Source: an uncultured Bacteroides sp. (GTDB lineage: Bacteria > Bacteroidota > Bacteroidia > Bacteroidales > Bacteroidaceae). From it: DNA of 54,993 nucleotides. The position numbers and the translations under genes are program-made. The notes beneath the pieces are model-generated. The model was not told the DNA's origin, searched no databases, and saw only the letters and a list, made by a program, of their open reading frames with translations. The DNA is taken from assembly GCA_900544075.1 (NCBI GenBank), contig UQTJ01000024.1:1-54993 (forward strand). Direction: 5' to 3'. The number at the start of each line of letters is the position of its first letter. Position 1 is the stretch's first letter. Shown here one piece after another: positions 41,966 to 49,813 of the stretch.

Positions 41966-43212
41966 TTTCGTATGAGAATGTCATATTAATCGTTATTGCA
42001 ACTGTATTAATCTCTGCAATAATCTCCGGTATGTACTATGCGAGAAGGACACACCGCAAGGTTTCGTACATTCTTGACGCACTGGAAGATAAGGAAACAA
42101 ATTTCCGTTTTGACGAAAAGAAATTCCTGTACAGTAAATTCCACAAGACTCTAAACAGGATACGACTGATATTCGAAAAAGAGAAACAGGAGATAAACGA
42201 GCAGGAACGTTATTACGGACAGATGCTTGACAGGGTAAAAACCGGAATAATTGTAGTAGAACAAAACGACAAATTCAGCGGAAGAGTTTTATATAGCAAT
42301 GCTTCGGCACTGAACATTCTTGGAGTTGCCACACTCGGCAACGTAAGACAGCTCGCAAACATCAGCACAGAACTCCAGGCATGTTTTGAAAACATTTCCG
42401 AAGCCAACAACGAGATGCGTGTTTCTTTTTATAACGAAAAAGGACAGACCACACTATCAGTATCATCATCCGAAACATCGTTGCAGGGAAAGAATGTAAA
42501 AATTATTGTAATAAATGACATCAGTAATGAAATGTCACGCAACGAAGAAATGTCGTGGAACAAACTTATACGTGTGCTTACACATGAAATAATGAACACC
42601 GTAACTCCAATTGCTTCGCTGAGTCATACTCTTTATATGGAATTGGATTCCACACCGGACACCCAAGCACTCAATCGTAAAGAACTTAAAATTGGTTTGG
42701 ACACAATCTCTGAATCTGCCAAAGGATTGATAAAATTTGTTGACACATATCGTTCACTAACCAGGATATCTGCACCTGTAAAGAAAGCATTCTACCTGAA
42801 GGAACTGATAGACAGAGTAACCCAACTGACAAAGGAACAGGTACATAACGCAGGAGCGGAAATAACATATACCGAGAAATCGGACGACATTTTACTTTAT
42901 GCTGATATAGACCAGATTTCACAGGTATTTATAAATCTGATTAAAAACGCTATTCAGGCAAAAGCCACAACTATAGAAATAACCGCCGAAATAGATTTCA
43001 ACGAAACAGTTGTGATATGTGTATCAAACAATGGTCGCCCTATCAACAAGGAAAACTATGATGATATTTTTGTTCCTTTCTACACTACAAAGCAGGAAGG
43101 GACAGGCGTAGGATTAAGTCTATCACGCCAGATTATGCGTCTTCACAATGGAAATATCTCACTGGTGTGCAGTAATGAAAAGAATACGGTTTTCAAGTTA
43201 CAGTTCAAATAA
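41962..43212 (+). CDS. Sensor histidine kinase (NtrY/NtrB-like) with PAS domain
   Basis: 416 residues. A single N-terminal membrane helix (NVILIVIATVLISAIISGMYY), no periplasmic domain, a coiled segment, a PAS-like domain (about 85-185: LDRVKTGIIVVEQNDKFSGRVLYSNASALNIL), HisKA with LTHEIMNTVTPIASLSHTLY (phospho-His in LTHE), then N box NLIKNAIQA, G1/G2 boxes IFVPFYTTKQEGTGVGLSLSRQIM. With only one helix it is unlikely to read a periplasmic ligand itself; it may sense through the permeases (as BceS-type kinases do) or an internal signal. Translationally coupled to the regulator gene. Confidence 0.93.
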   Translation: MISYENVILIVIATVLISAIISGMYYARRTHRKVSYILDALEDKETNFRFDEKKFLYSKFHKTLNRIRLIFEKEKQEINEQERYYGQMLDRVKTGIIVVEQNDKFSGRVLYSNASALNILGVATLGNVRQLANISTELQACFENISEANNEMRVSFYNEKGQTTLSVSSSETSLQGKNVKIIVINDISNEMSRNEEMSWNKLIRVLTHEIMNTVTPIASLSHTLYMELDSTPDTQALNRKELKIGLDTISESAKGLIKFVDTYRSLTRISAPVKKAFYLKELIDRVTQLTKEQVHNAGAEITYTEKSDDILLYADIDQISQVFINLIKNAIQAKATTIEITAEIDFNETVVICVSNNGRPINKENYDDIFVPFYTTKQEGTGVGLSLSRQIMRLHNGNISLVCSNEKNTVFKLQFK

Positions 43213-43247
43213 AAAATGTCAGGTGTTTTTGCCCCACCTGACATTTT
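43213..43247. terminator. Bidirectional terminator between the kinase and ACT protein genes
   Basis: AAAATGTCAGGTG (43213-43225) pairs perfectly with CACCTGACATTTT (43235-43247), loop of 9. A and T flanks allow use from both sides of this convergent gene pair. Confidence 0.85.
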
Positions 43248-43271
43248 AAATATTTCTAATGTATTAATATA

Positions 43272-43688
43272 TTACAAATCCCCTTTCTTAAGCACCGTGC
43301 AGCCTTTCGCTTCAAGAACTGCCAGACACGCCTTGAGGTCGTTAGGCTTTATCACCACATGTGCCTTATCGTTTTGGGCAAAAGCGTACATATATTCTAT
43401 AAAGATTTTTTCTTCTGCCAGATACTCCAAAATCACGGCCAGCGAACCGGGGGTATTATCACAACTGAGGCAGATAACTTCGGTTGACATTACCGCAAAG
43501 TTCTGTGCGCGCAATACCTCCACAGCCTTGTCCACATCTGATACTATAAGACGGAGGATTCCGAAATCTGTTGTTTCCGCCATGCTGAAAGCATGCATGT
43601 TTATACCGTTCTGTCCTAACGTACGGACTACATCGTTTATTCTTCCTGTCTTGTTTTCAAGGAATACTGATAATTGCTTTATGGTCAT
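43272..43688 (-). CDS. Tandem ACT-domain protein
   Basis: 138 residues forming two ACT repeats: MTIKQLSVFLENKTGRINDVVRTLGQNGINMHAFSMAETTDFGILRLIVSD (1-51) and EVICLSCDNTPGSLAVILEYLAEEKIFIEYMYAFAQNDKAHVVIKPND (about 70-118). ACT domains bind amino acids. Such stand-alone proteins regularly follow phenylacetate-CoA ligase genes in anaerobes, and here it is the last gene after paaK, so it may sense an aromatic or branched-chain amino acid for this pathway. No DNA-binding part is present, so it would act on proteins or RNA. Confidence 0.85.
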   Translation of the reverse strand: MTIKQLSVFLENKTGRINDVVRTLGQNGINMHAFSMAETTDFGILRLIVSDVDKAVEVLRAQNFAVMSTEVICLSCDNTPGSLAVILEYLAEEKIFIEYMYAFAQNDKAHVVIKPNDLKACLAVLEAKGCTVLKKGDL

Positions 43689-43696
43689 GTTACTTT

Positions 43697-43721
43697 AATT
43701 AAAAATGAAAAATTAAAAATT
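43697..43721. repeat. 7-bp phased AATT/AATG array between paaK and the ACT gene
   Basis: AATT, AATG, AATT, AATT at 43697, 43704, 43711 and 43718 with AAA spacers, exactly 7 apart. It starts 10 bases after the paaK stop (minus strand). Confidence 0.6.
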
Positions 43722-43730
43722 AAGAGCGTC

Positions 43731-45032
43731 TCACACCAACTTACGGTTATCTATCACTCTCTTCGATTTTCCCTGACTGCGGGCTATGCTGTTAGGTTCA
43801 ACCAACTTGACATCGGCACTGATGGAGAGTACACTCTTCAGTTTGTCGGCAAGGGATTTCTTCAGGGCAAGCATAGCTCCGATATCATCACTGAAGAAGT
43901 CGCGGCGTACTTCAACCTGAATTTCCAGAGTATCAAGATTTCCTTTACGGTCTACTATCAACATATACTGTGGTTCGAATTCCTTCATTTCGAGGATAAC
44001 GCTTTCCACCTGTGACGGGAATACATTGATACCGCGAATGATGAGCATATCGTCGCTTCGTCCCATGATAGGAGTCATACGCACTGAAGTACGTCCGCAC
44101 GGGCATGGAGTATCTATGAGCGATGTAAGATCCTTGGTGCGATAACGGAGCAATGGCATACCTTCCTTAGTCAGTGTGGTGAAGACAAGTTCTCCCTGCT
44201 GCCCGTAAGGCAATGGCTGAAGTGTGTTAGGATCAATGATTTCAGGATAGAAATGGTCTTCGTTGATATGCGAACCGTTCTGTTCCTGACATTCGTATGA
44301 TACACCCGGTCCCATGATTTCGCTCAAGCCATAGATGTTGTAACCTTTCAATCCAAGACGGTCTTCTATCTCCTTACGCATATTCTCAGTCCATGGTTCG
44401 GCACCGAAAGCACCGATACGTAGTCCGAGGTCATTCTTCGTAAGTCCCATCTTTTCCATCACTTCTGCCAGATACATGGCATACGACGGTGTACACGCTA
44501 TACCCGTAATTTTCAGGTCGCGGATAAGACGGATATGTTTCTCCGTATTACCAGTTGAAGCCGGTATCACTGTAGCTCCTAAGTTTTCCACCCCGTAATG
44601 TGCTCCAAGCCCTCCGGTGAAGAGTCCGTAACCATAGCTCACCGAGAAAGTATCATCACGTGTAACTCCGTATGCAGTAAGACAGCGTGACATTACTTCG
44701 GACCATATGGCAAGGTCCTTACGTGTATATCCCACGATAGTAGGATTACCGGTTGTACCGGAAGATGCGTGCACACGTACTATCTCCGAAGCCGGTGCAG
44801 CCTGCAATCCGTACGGATAATTATCACGCAAGTCCTGTTTAGTAGTGAAAGGAAGTTTCACTATGTCATCTATACTGCGGATATCATCAGGCGACAAATC
44901 CATCTCCTGCATTTTCTTTCTGTAGAACGGGACATTATGATAGACATATGTCACCAGTTTCTGAAGTCTTTTCCCCTGCAGCTCGCGCATCTGTTCGCGA
45001 GGCATACATTCCTTATTTTCATTCCAAAACAT
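43731..45032 (-). CDS. paaK: Phenylacetate-CoA ligase family enzyme
   Basis: 433 residues, PaaK length. Adenylation motifs: VHASSGTTGNPTIVGYTRKDL (P-loop-like), YNIYGLSEIMGPGVSYEC, LRYRTKDLTSLI, RIGAFGAEPW, and the C-terminal GRSDDMLIIRGINVFPSQVESVI with the late lysine in RSQGKSKRVIDNRK. It joins an aryl acetate (phenylacetate, indoleacetate) to CoA with ATP, or in this operon runs in reverse to make ATP from the acyl-CoA produced by the IorAB enzyme. The direction is inference from the neighbours. Confidence 0.92.
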   Translation of the reverse strand: MFWNENKECMPREQMRELQGKRLQKLVTYVYHNVPFYRKKMQEMDLSPDDIRSIDDIVKLPFTTKQDLRDNYPYGLQAAPASEIVRVHASSGTTGNPTIVGYTRKDLAIWSEVMSRCLTAYGVTRDDTFSVSYGYGLFTGGLGAHYGVENLGATVIPASTGNTEKHIRLIRDLKITGIACTPSYAMYLAEVMEKMGLTKNDLGLRIGAFGAEPWTENMRKEIEDRLGLKGYNIYGLSEIMGPGVSYECQEQNGSHINEDHFYPEIIDPNTLQPLPYGQQGELVFTTLTKEGMPLLRYRTKDLTSLIDTPCPCGRTSVRMTPIMGRSDDMLIIRGINVFPSQVESVILEMKEFEPQYMLIVDRKGNLDTLEIQVEVRRDFFSDDIGAMLALKKSLADKLKSVLSISADVKLVEPNSIARSQGKSKRVIDNRKLV

Positions 45033-45111
45033 GGGTATTATCTTTAATGGTTAGATTTATTACTTGTTTTTTCGCTGCTTTATATGAAAAACAAGCAGAC
45101 ATTTCTTGGTG

Positions 45112-45199
45112 CCGACTATAGTCAGCAGCATTACCGACTACAGTGGGCAGCATTGCCGACTATAGTGAGCAGTGGTGCCGACTATAGTCAGCACCAAAA
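45112..45199. repeat. Four CCGACTATAGT palindromic units phased at exactly 22 bp
   Basis: CCGACTATAGT (one copy CCGACTACAGT) at 45112, 45134, 45156 and 45178, alternating with 11-mers of the CAGCAGCATT type. ACTATAGT is a perfect palindrome, and the outer bases (GGTGC ... GCACC around unit 4, 45174-45195) extend it to an imperfect 22-bp dyad. It begins 13 bases beyond the aminotransferase stop (minus strand) and lies in the 180-base gap before paaK, which shows no TAnnTTTG promoter. Confidence 0.85.
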
Positions 45200-45212
45200 C
45201 ACACCTATATAA

Positions 45213-46532
45213 TTATACGTTTTTCAGCGGATGGTCCTCTCTGAAAGCTTTCATTCTTTCTTCCAGAACAGGATAAAGTTCTTCCCTCATTCGCGATGTA
45301 CATGCACGTACTCCCTGCTGGTCGCTTCCCGTCGTGGAAAGTGAAATACTGCTGACACCGTAGTACATAAGTTCTTCGAGCAACTCTCCTCCTGTCATGC
45401 CGGGATAGCCCAAGGTGAAGAAGAAACCGTCGCCTACTTTCTGGTGGACATCATAATCGTAAACAATGCTGAAACCGTTGTCTGTGAATATCTGCTTCAT
45501 CCGGCGTGCACGGCGTTCGTACTCGCGTGTGTCCTCTACGAAGTCTATCACTCCCTCAACAGATTTGTTCAGCATCTCAGCCATGGCATACTGCGTGGTG
45601 GCGGTACATCCGGAGGTTATCATATACATGATGGATGCAATGAATGTAGGTCCGAATATTCCGGAATCCTCATACCTCTCTGCAAGTGCAGGATACTGCT
45701 TGTCGAAAAGCTTATCAGAGATACATGCCAGTGCGATACGCTGTCCGGCATAGCTGAAGATTTTTGATGCAGAAAGCATAAGGATATAATTATCGGTATA
45801 TCTTGCTACTGTAGGCACGTACGGCTCCTGATACGGACGACCGAACGGACTGCGGAAGTCCATACAGAAATATGCCTGGTCTTCCATAACTATAGTGTCA
45901 TATTTGGTAGCAAGTTCGCCAATGATTTTCAGTTCATCCTCATCCAGACAGAACCATGCCGGATTGTTCGGATTGGAATATACTATTGCTGCGACATCAC
46001 CATCAGCCATCATGCTTTCCAATTTTGCACGGAGAGCCTCGCCACGATAATTGTATATATCAAACAGTTTCCATTTGATACCGAGGATACGCAACTGGGA
46101 TTTCTGAATCGGGAAACCCGGGTCAATAAACAGAACCTTGTCCTTTCCCGGAATACGCTGCGTACAAGCTATGAACGCTCCGAACGATGCGGCCACGGAA
46201 CCCGTAGTAGGTAGACATGCACGTGGAGAAATGTCAATATTTATGAATGCCTTGACAAAACGTGATGCCGCATCCTTGAGTTCCTGAACTCCTGCAGCAG
46301 CGGGATATTGCGCTCCCAATCCTTTGTCGAGAGCAGCCTTTTCGGCTTCAATGCCTATCTTGTTGGCAGGCAGACCCGGAGAACCCTGGTCCATACGGAT
46401 GAAAGGTATGCCTGTAAGCTGCTCCAGGCGTGATGCCACAAGGAGTACATCTCCTATGGTAGCATTGCGTAGGTCAGCAACCTTCATCTCTTTTACTACC
46501 TGCTCTACTAATTCTTTACTGAAGACTTTCAC
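45213..46532 (-). CDS. PLP-dependent class I/II aminotransferase
   Basis: 439 residues, fold-type I. PLP lysine in SASKIFSYAGQRIAL, the Asp/Tyr pair in DTIVMEDQAYFCMDF, the Asn in IVYSNPNNPAWFCLDE, and a C-terminal arginine region STTGSDQQGVRACTSRM. Neighbouring IorAB and omega-amidase suggest it converts aromatic (or other) amino acids to 2-oxo acids, possibly with glutamine/2-oxoglutaramate as partner, since omega-amidase removes that product. Exact specificity cannot be read. About 50 bases after iorB, separated by a 7-bp phased array. Confidence 0.88.
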   Translation of the reverse strand: MKVFSKELVEQVVKEMKVADLRNATIGDVLLVASRLEQLTGIPFIRMDQGSPGLPANKIGIEAEKAALDKGLGAQYPAAAGVQELKDAASRFVKAFINIDISPRACLPTTGSVAASFGAFIACTQRIPGKDKVLFIDPGFPIQKSQLRILGIKWKLFDIYNYRGEALRAKLESMMADGDVAAIVYSNPNNPAWFCLDEDELKIIGELATKYDTIVMEDQAYFCMDFRSPFGRPYQEPYVPTVARYTDNYILMLSASKIFSYAGQRIALACISDKLFDKQYPALAERYEDSGIFGPTFIASIMYMITSGCTATTQYAMAEMLNKSVEGVIDFVEDTREYERRARRMKQIFTDNGFSIVYDYDVHQKVGDGFFFTLGYPGMTGGELLEELMYYGVSSISLSTTGSDQQGVRACTSRMREELYPVLEERMKAFREDHPLKNV

Positions 46533-46538
46533 GTTGAT

Positions 46539-46570
46539 AATTAAAAATGAAAAATGAATAATTAAAAATG
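46539..46570. repeat. 7-bp phased AATT/AATG array between iorB and the aminotransferase gene
   Basis: AATT, AATG, AATG, AATT, AATG at 46539, 46546, 46553, 46560 and 46567, each exactly 7 apart. It occupies nearly the whole gap between the iorB stop and the aminotransferase start (minus strand). Confidence 0.65.
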
Positions 46571-46585
46571 AGACTCAATGTCTAT

Positions 46586-47179
46586 TCACTTTGAAGATGT
46601 TTTCTTCAAACTATACTCATATCCGATATTAAAAGCACGATGGTTCATCTCTACCACAGCTTCACCCTTTGAACCAAAGATACGCTCTATGCTGTGATAA
46701 AGTGTTTCCTTGTCAATGATAGTGAATAATGCCGCAGCCGCACCAAGAAGAATTACGTTTCCGCATTTAGGCATGTTGTTTTCTTTGGCTATGGCATCAA
46801 TATCCAGCGAAACCACATTGGGCAATGAATTAAGTTCAGCCATCACAGCCTCAACATCCGGATAGTTAGGAATATTCTTGAACGGAGTGGAAGACGTGAT
46901 AATCCATCCGTCCTTCGAGAGATACGGAAGATAGCGCAGAGCTTCCATCGGCTCAAGAGAAAGTATCATATCTGCTCCTCCGAGAGGAATAAGGTCGGAA
47001 GCGATAGGTTTGTCCGACAGACGGAGATTAGACTGAACATCTCCTCCGCGCTGACTCATACCGTGTACTTCAGCCTGTTTCAGATTAAGTCCGCTGCGTG
47101 TAGCAGCCTCACCTATTATAGTTGCGATGGAGAGGATACCCTGACCTCCCACACCTGAAAGAATTATATCTGTTTTCAT
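46586..47179 (-). CDS. iorB: Indolepyruvate ferredoxin oxidoreductase, beta subunit
   Basis: 197 residues, gamma-domain of 2-oxo-acid:ferredoxin oxidoreductases: DIILSGVGGQGILSIATIIGEAATRSGL, KQAEVHGMSQRGGDVQSNLRLSDKPIASDLIPLGGADMILSLEPMEALR. It pairs with the TPP-binding subunit encoded upstream; its ATG overlaps that gene's stop (4 bases), so the two are translated together. Product: acyl-CoA from an aromatic 2-oxo acid, with electrons to ferredoxin. Confidence 0.93.
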   Translation of the reverse strand: MKTDIILSGVGGQGILSIATIIGEAATRSGLNLKQAEVHGMSQRGGDVQSNLRLSDKPIASDLIPLGGADMILSLEPMEALRYLPYLSKDGWIITSSTPFKNIPNYPDVEAVMAELNSLPNVVSLDIDAIAKENNMPKCGNVILLGAAAALFTIIDKETLYHSIERIFGSKGEAVVEMNHRAFNIGYEYSLKKTSSK

Positions 47180-48798
47180 TGTTTTTCGGCTCTTTTCTGT
47201 TTCAACTTACGGTTAAGTGTCTGCATACATTCACGGCGCGGGATAATTACCGACACCCCTTTGTATTCTATCTCTTCGCGGATGATACGGGTTATTTCGT
47301 CCATATTCTTTGGCAATGGAACTACCACACGCACATGCTCCGGCTCTACTCCAAGACCAAGACAGATAGCCTCGAACTTGTTTGTTCCGGCTGAATCCTG
47401 GCCGCCAGTCATGGCTGTAGTAAGATTATCGGAGATTACTACAACGATATTCGACTTGTCGTTCACCGCATCAAGAAGTCCGGTCATACCGGAATGGGTG
47501 AAAGTGGAATCGCCTATTATAGCTATTGAAGGGAACTGACCTGCATCCGCCGCACCCTTTGCCATAGTGATGGAAGCACCCATATCTACACAACTGTGCA
47601 AAGCGCGGAATGGAGGCAATGCTCCAAGAGTATAGCAACCTATATCACCGAATATCTTTGTATCGGCATACTCGGCAGCTACTTTGTTAAGCGCATCATA
47701 TACATCGCGGTGTCCGCATCCGTTACACAGTGCAGGCGGACGAGGAACAACATTCTGTGCCGAAGGATAAACCTCAGCTGCTTTCATGCCAAGTCCTGCC
47801 TTAACATTGTCAGGGTTCAACTCACCGGTGCGAGGCAACGCTCCGCTCAATCGTCCTTTCACGACATACTGCGAAGGCAATACACCACGGAGTTGTTCTT
47901 CTACAAAAGGCTGTCCGTCTTCAACTACCAATATCTCTTTACATGAATTTGCCAAAGCAATAATCTTATCCGTAGGAAGCGGATATTGCGATACTTTAAC
48001 TATAGGATAAGGACATCCTTCAGGGTAATTTTCCATTACATAATTGTATCCTATACCGCAAGCTACTATTCCCAAATCAGCCTTTTCGGAAGATATATTC
48101 TCGGCTTTATTGAAAGGTGATTCTTCCGAGAGTCTGCGCAATACCGGCTGAAGTTCGATTACTTCCTTATTACGACGACGTGCATTTGCCGGAAGAAGTA
48201 CCCAGTTGGCAGGCGAAGAAGCTCTACCTGTAGATGTAACCTCGGAAGCCTCATCCTTAACGGCTACTGCTGCACGAGAGTGTGCCATACGTGTAGTAAT
48301 TCTCATAAGAACAGGAGTTCCCTCACGCTCGGACATTTCAAAAGCATATTGCATCATGTCGTATGCCTCCTGCTGTGATGAAGGCTCGAGGATAGGAACC
48401 ATGGCAAACTTGCCGTAAAATCTTGAATCCTGCTCGTTCTGCGACGAATGCATAGAAGGGTCATCGGCAGCTACCACCACTACTCCACCATTGGCACCGG
48501 TCATACCGGAATTGACAAAAGCATCGGCACATACGTTCATTCCCACATGCTTCATACATACCAAAGCACGTTTGCCTACATAACTCACTCCAAGAGCAGC
48601 CTCCATGGCTGTCTTTTCGTTCGTACACCAGCTGCTGTGCAATCCGCGTTCTTTTGCAAGAGGATGTTCCTGTATATATTCTGTTATTTCAGTCGAAGGT
48701 GTACCCGGATATGCATATACTCCGGAGATACCTGTATGAATGGCTCCCAAAGCTATAGCCTGGTCGCCCAAGAGTAATAATTTCTTACTGTTTTCCAT
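47176..48798 (-). CDS. iorA: Indolepyruvate ferredoxin oxidoreductase, alpha (TPP) subunit, lacking the ferredoxin domain
   Basis: 540 residues. N-terminal pyrimidine-binding part (LLLGDQAIALGAIHTGISGVYAYPGTPSTEITEYIQ), middle domain, then the TPP part with LCNGCGHRDVYDALNKV, IFGDIGCYTLGALPPF, DMGASITMAKGAADAGQ and GDSTFTHSGMTGLLDAVN. It oxidises indole-, phenyl- or hydroxyphenylpyruvate to the aryl-acetyl-CoA. The usual C-terminal two-cluster ferredoxin domain (CxxCxxCxxxC motifs) is absent: the protein ends RRECMQTLNRKLKQKRAEKQ. Electrons must therefore go straight to a separate ferredoxin. Confidence 0.92.
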   Translation of the reverse strand: MENSKKLLLLGDQAIALGAIHTGISGVYAYPGTPSTEITEYIQEHPLAKERGLHSSWCTNEKTAMEAALGVSYVGKRALVCMKHVGMNVCADAFVNSGMTGANGGVVVVAADDPSMHSSQNEQDSRFYGKFAMVPILEPSSQQEAYDMMQYAFEMSEREGTPVLMRITTRMAHSRAAVAVKDEASEVTSTGRASSPANWVLLPANARRRNKEVIELQPVLRRLSEESPFNKAENISSEKADLGIVACGIGYNYVMENYPEGCPYPIVKVSQYPLPTDKIIALANSCKEILVVEDGQPFVEEQLRGVLPSQYVVKGRLSGALPRTGELNPDNVKAGLGMKAAEVYPSAQNVVPRPPALCNGCGHRDVYDALNKVAAEYADTKIFGDIGCYTLGALPPFRALHSCVDMGASITMAKGAADAGQFPSIAIIGDSTFTHSGMTGLLDAVNDKSNIVVVISDNLTTAMTGGQDSAGTNKFEAICLGLGVEPEHVRVVVPLPKNMDEITRIIREEIEYKGVSVIIPRRECMQTLNRKLKQKRAEKQ

Positions 48799-48806
48799 AT
48801 TTCGAG

Positions 48807-49568
48807 TTATACTATTTCAAATGGGTCGGCATCATTCAATACCGGGAATTTCTTTCGGAAAGCTTCAAGTTCCGACATATCTATTTCTACTACTGCCTCG
48901 CATGCTTTGCCGTCCTCGCAAGCTGCAATCACTTTTCCGTACGGGTCAATCACTGCACTGCCACCTATGTAGTCACAATTCGGATCCTTGCCCACTCTGT
49001 TCACACCTACTACATAGCACTGGTTTTCGATAGCTCTTGCTTTCAGCAACAACTTCCAAGCTTCAACCCGCGGAGTAGGCCAACTTGCCACATAGAAAGC
49101 CATATCATAGTCATTCCTGTTTCTGCTCCATACAGGGAAACGAAGGTCATAGCAGACTTGCAGAAGAATCCTTACATCTTTATAATTGACAATCACACGC
49201 CTTGTACCGGCAGTAAACCTTTTATGTTCCCCACCATAAGCAAACAGATGTTTCTTATCATACCACTCCACAGTGCCTCCGGGGTGTACGAAATAGAATC
49301 TGTTGTAAAACCGCCCCTTATCCTCAAGAGCGATACTGCCAGCTACAGCACATTTCTTACGCTGTGCCGTAAGCTTCATCCATTCCAAAGTTCCTGAGTC
49401 ATATTTCTCTGCTATTCCTTCCGGATTGGTACAGAAACCGGTAGAAAACATTTCCGGCAAAACAAATATGTCAACATCATCATATTTGTTTATTATCTCA
49501 TCTGCCTTTTCTATATTGGCCGAAGGATTGGCCCAGACTATATCTGTTTGTAAAATCACTATTTTCAT
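48807..49568 (-). CDS. Carbon-nitrogen hydrolase, omega-amidase (YafV/Nit2) type
   Basis: 253 residues from MKIVILQTDIVWANP. The nitrilase triad is visible: Glu in VLPEMFSTGF, Lys in YDKKHLFAYGGE, Cys in LLQVCYDLRFPVWSR. The short length and FAYGGEHKRF match omega-amidases, which hydrolyse 2-oxoglutaramate or 2-oxosuccinamate. It leads the operon with iorAB, an aminotransferase and paaK, which suggests that glutamine transamination feeds or drains this pathway. An ATG 9 bases upstream is also possible; the strong promoter at 49591 permits both. Confidence 0.88.
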   Translation of the reverse strand: MKIVILQTDIVWANPSANIEKADEIINKYDDVDIFVLPEMFSTGFCTNPEGIAEKYDSGTLEWMKLTAQRKKCAVAGSIALEDKGRFYNRFYFVHPGGTVEWYDKKHLFAYGGEHKRFTAGTRRVIVNYKDVRILLQVCYDLRFPVWSRNRNDYDMAFYVASWPTPRVEAWKLLLKARAIENQCYVVGVNRVGKDPNCDYIGGSAVIDPYGKVIAACEDGKACEAVVEIDMSELEAFRKKFPVLNDADPFEIV

Positions 49569-49590
49569 GCTTTTCACATTTAGAACGACC

Positions 49591-49620
49591 CAAAGGTAAC
49601 AATTTAATGATAAGATACAA
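49591..49620 (-). promoter_or_regulatory. Consensus promoter of the omega-amidase/ior/paaK operon
   Basis: Minus strand: TTG (49620-49618), exactly 19 bases, TACCTTTG (49598-49591). Full consensus. Leader of about 16 bases to the ATG at 49568. Confidence 0.8.
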
Positions 49621-49778
49621 AAAATTACGACATTTTATTTGACAAACTACCACTATTCAATATTTTTGACATCAAACGACATTTTAGAATATAAGAAAAA
49701 AAGGTTCATTGAGAGCATATGTTGGGTTATTTATGCAAAAAGTGGCACACATATGTTAATATATTCCGAAATGTTTCT

Positions 49779-49786
49779 TATTTTTG
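49779..49786 (+). promoter_or_regulatory. -7 element of lysS
   Basis: TATTTTTG fits TAnnTTTG; GTTA instead of TTG stands near the -33 position. Transcription near 49793, about 20 bases ahead of the lysS ATG. The rest of the 245-base divergent gap shows no other feature. Confidence 0.55.
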
Positions 49787-49813
49787 TACCAAAATATAGT
49801 TAATATATAAGAA

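Noticed and set aside
49740..49760. TGGCAC at 49743 as a second sigma-54 promoter ahead of lysS
   Set aside because: The GG is followed after 10 bases by TT, not GC, and lysS has a TATTTTTG element at 49779.
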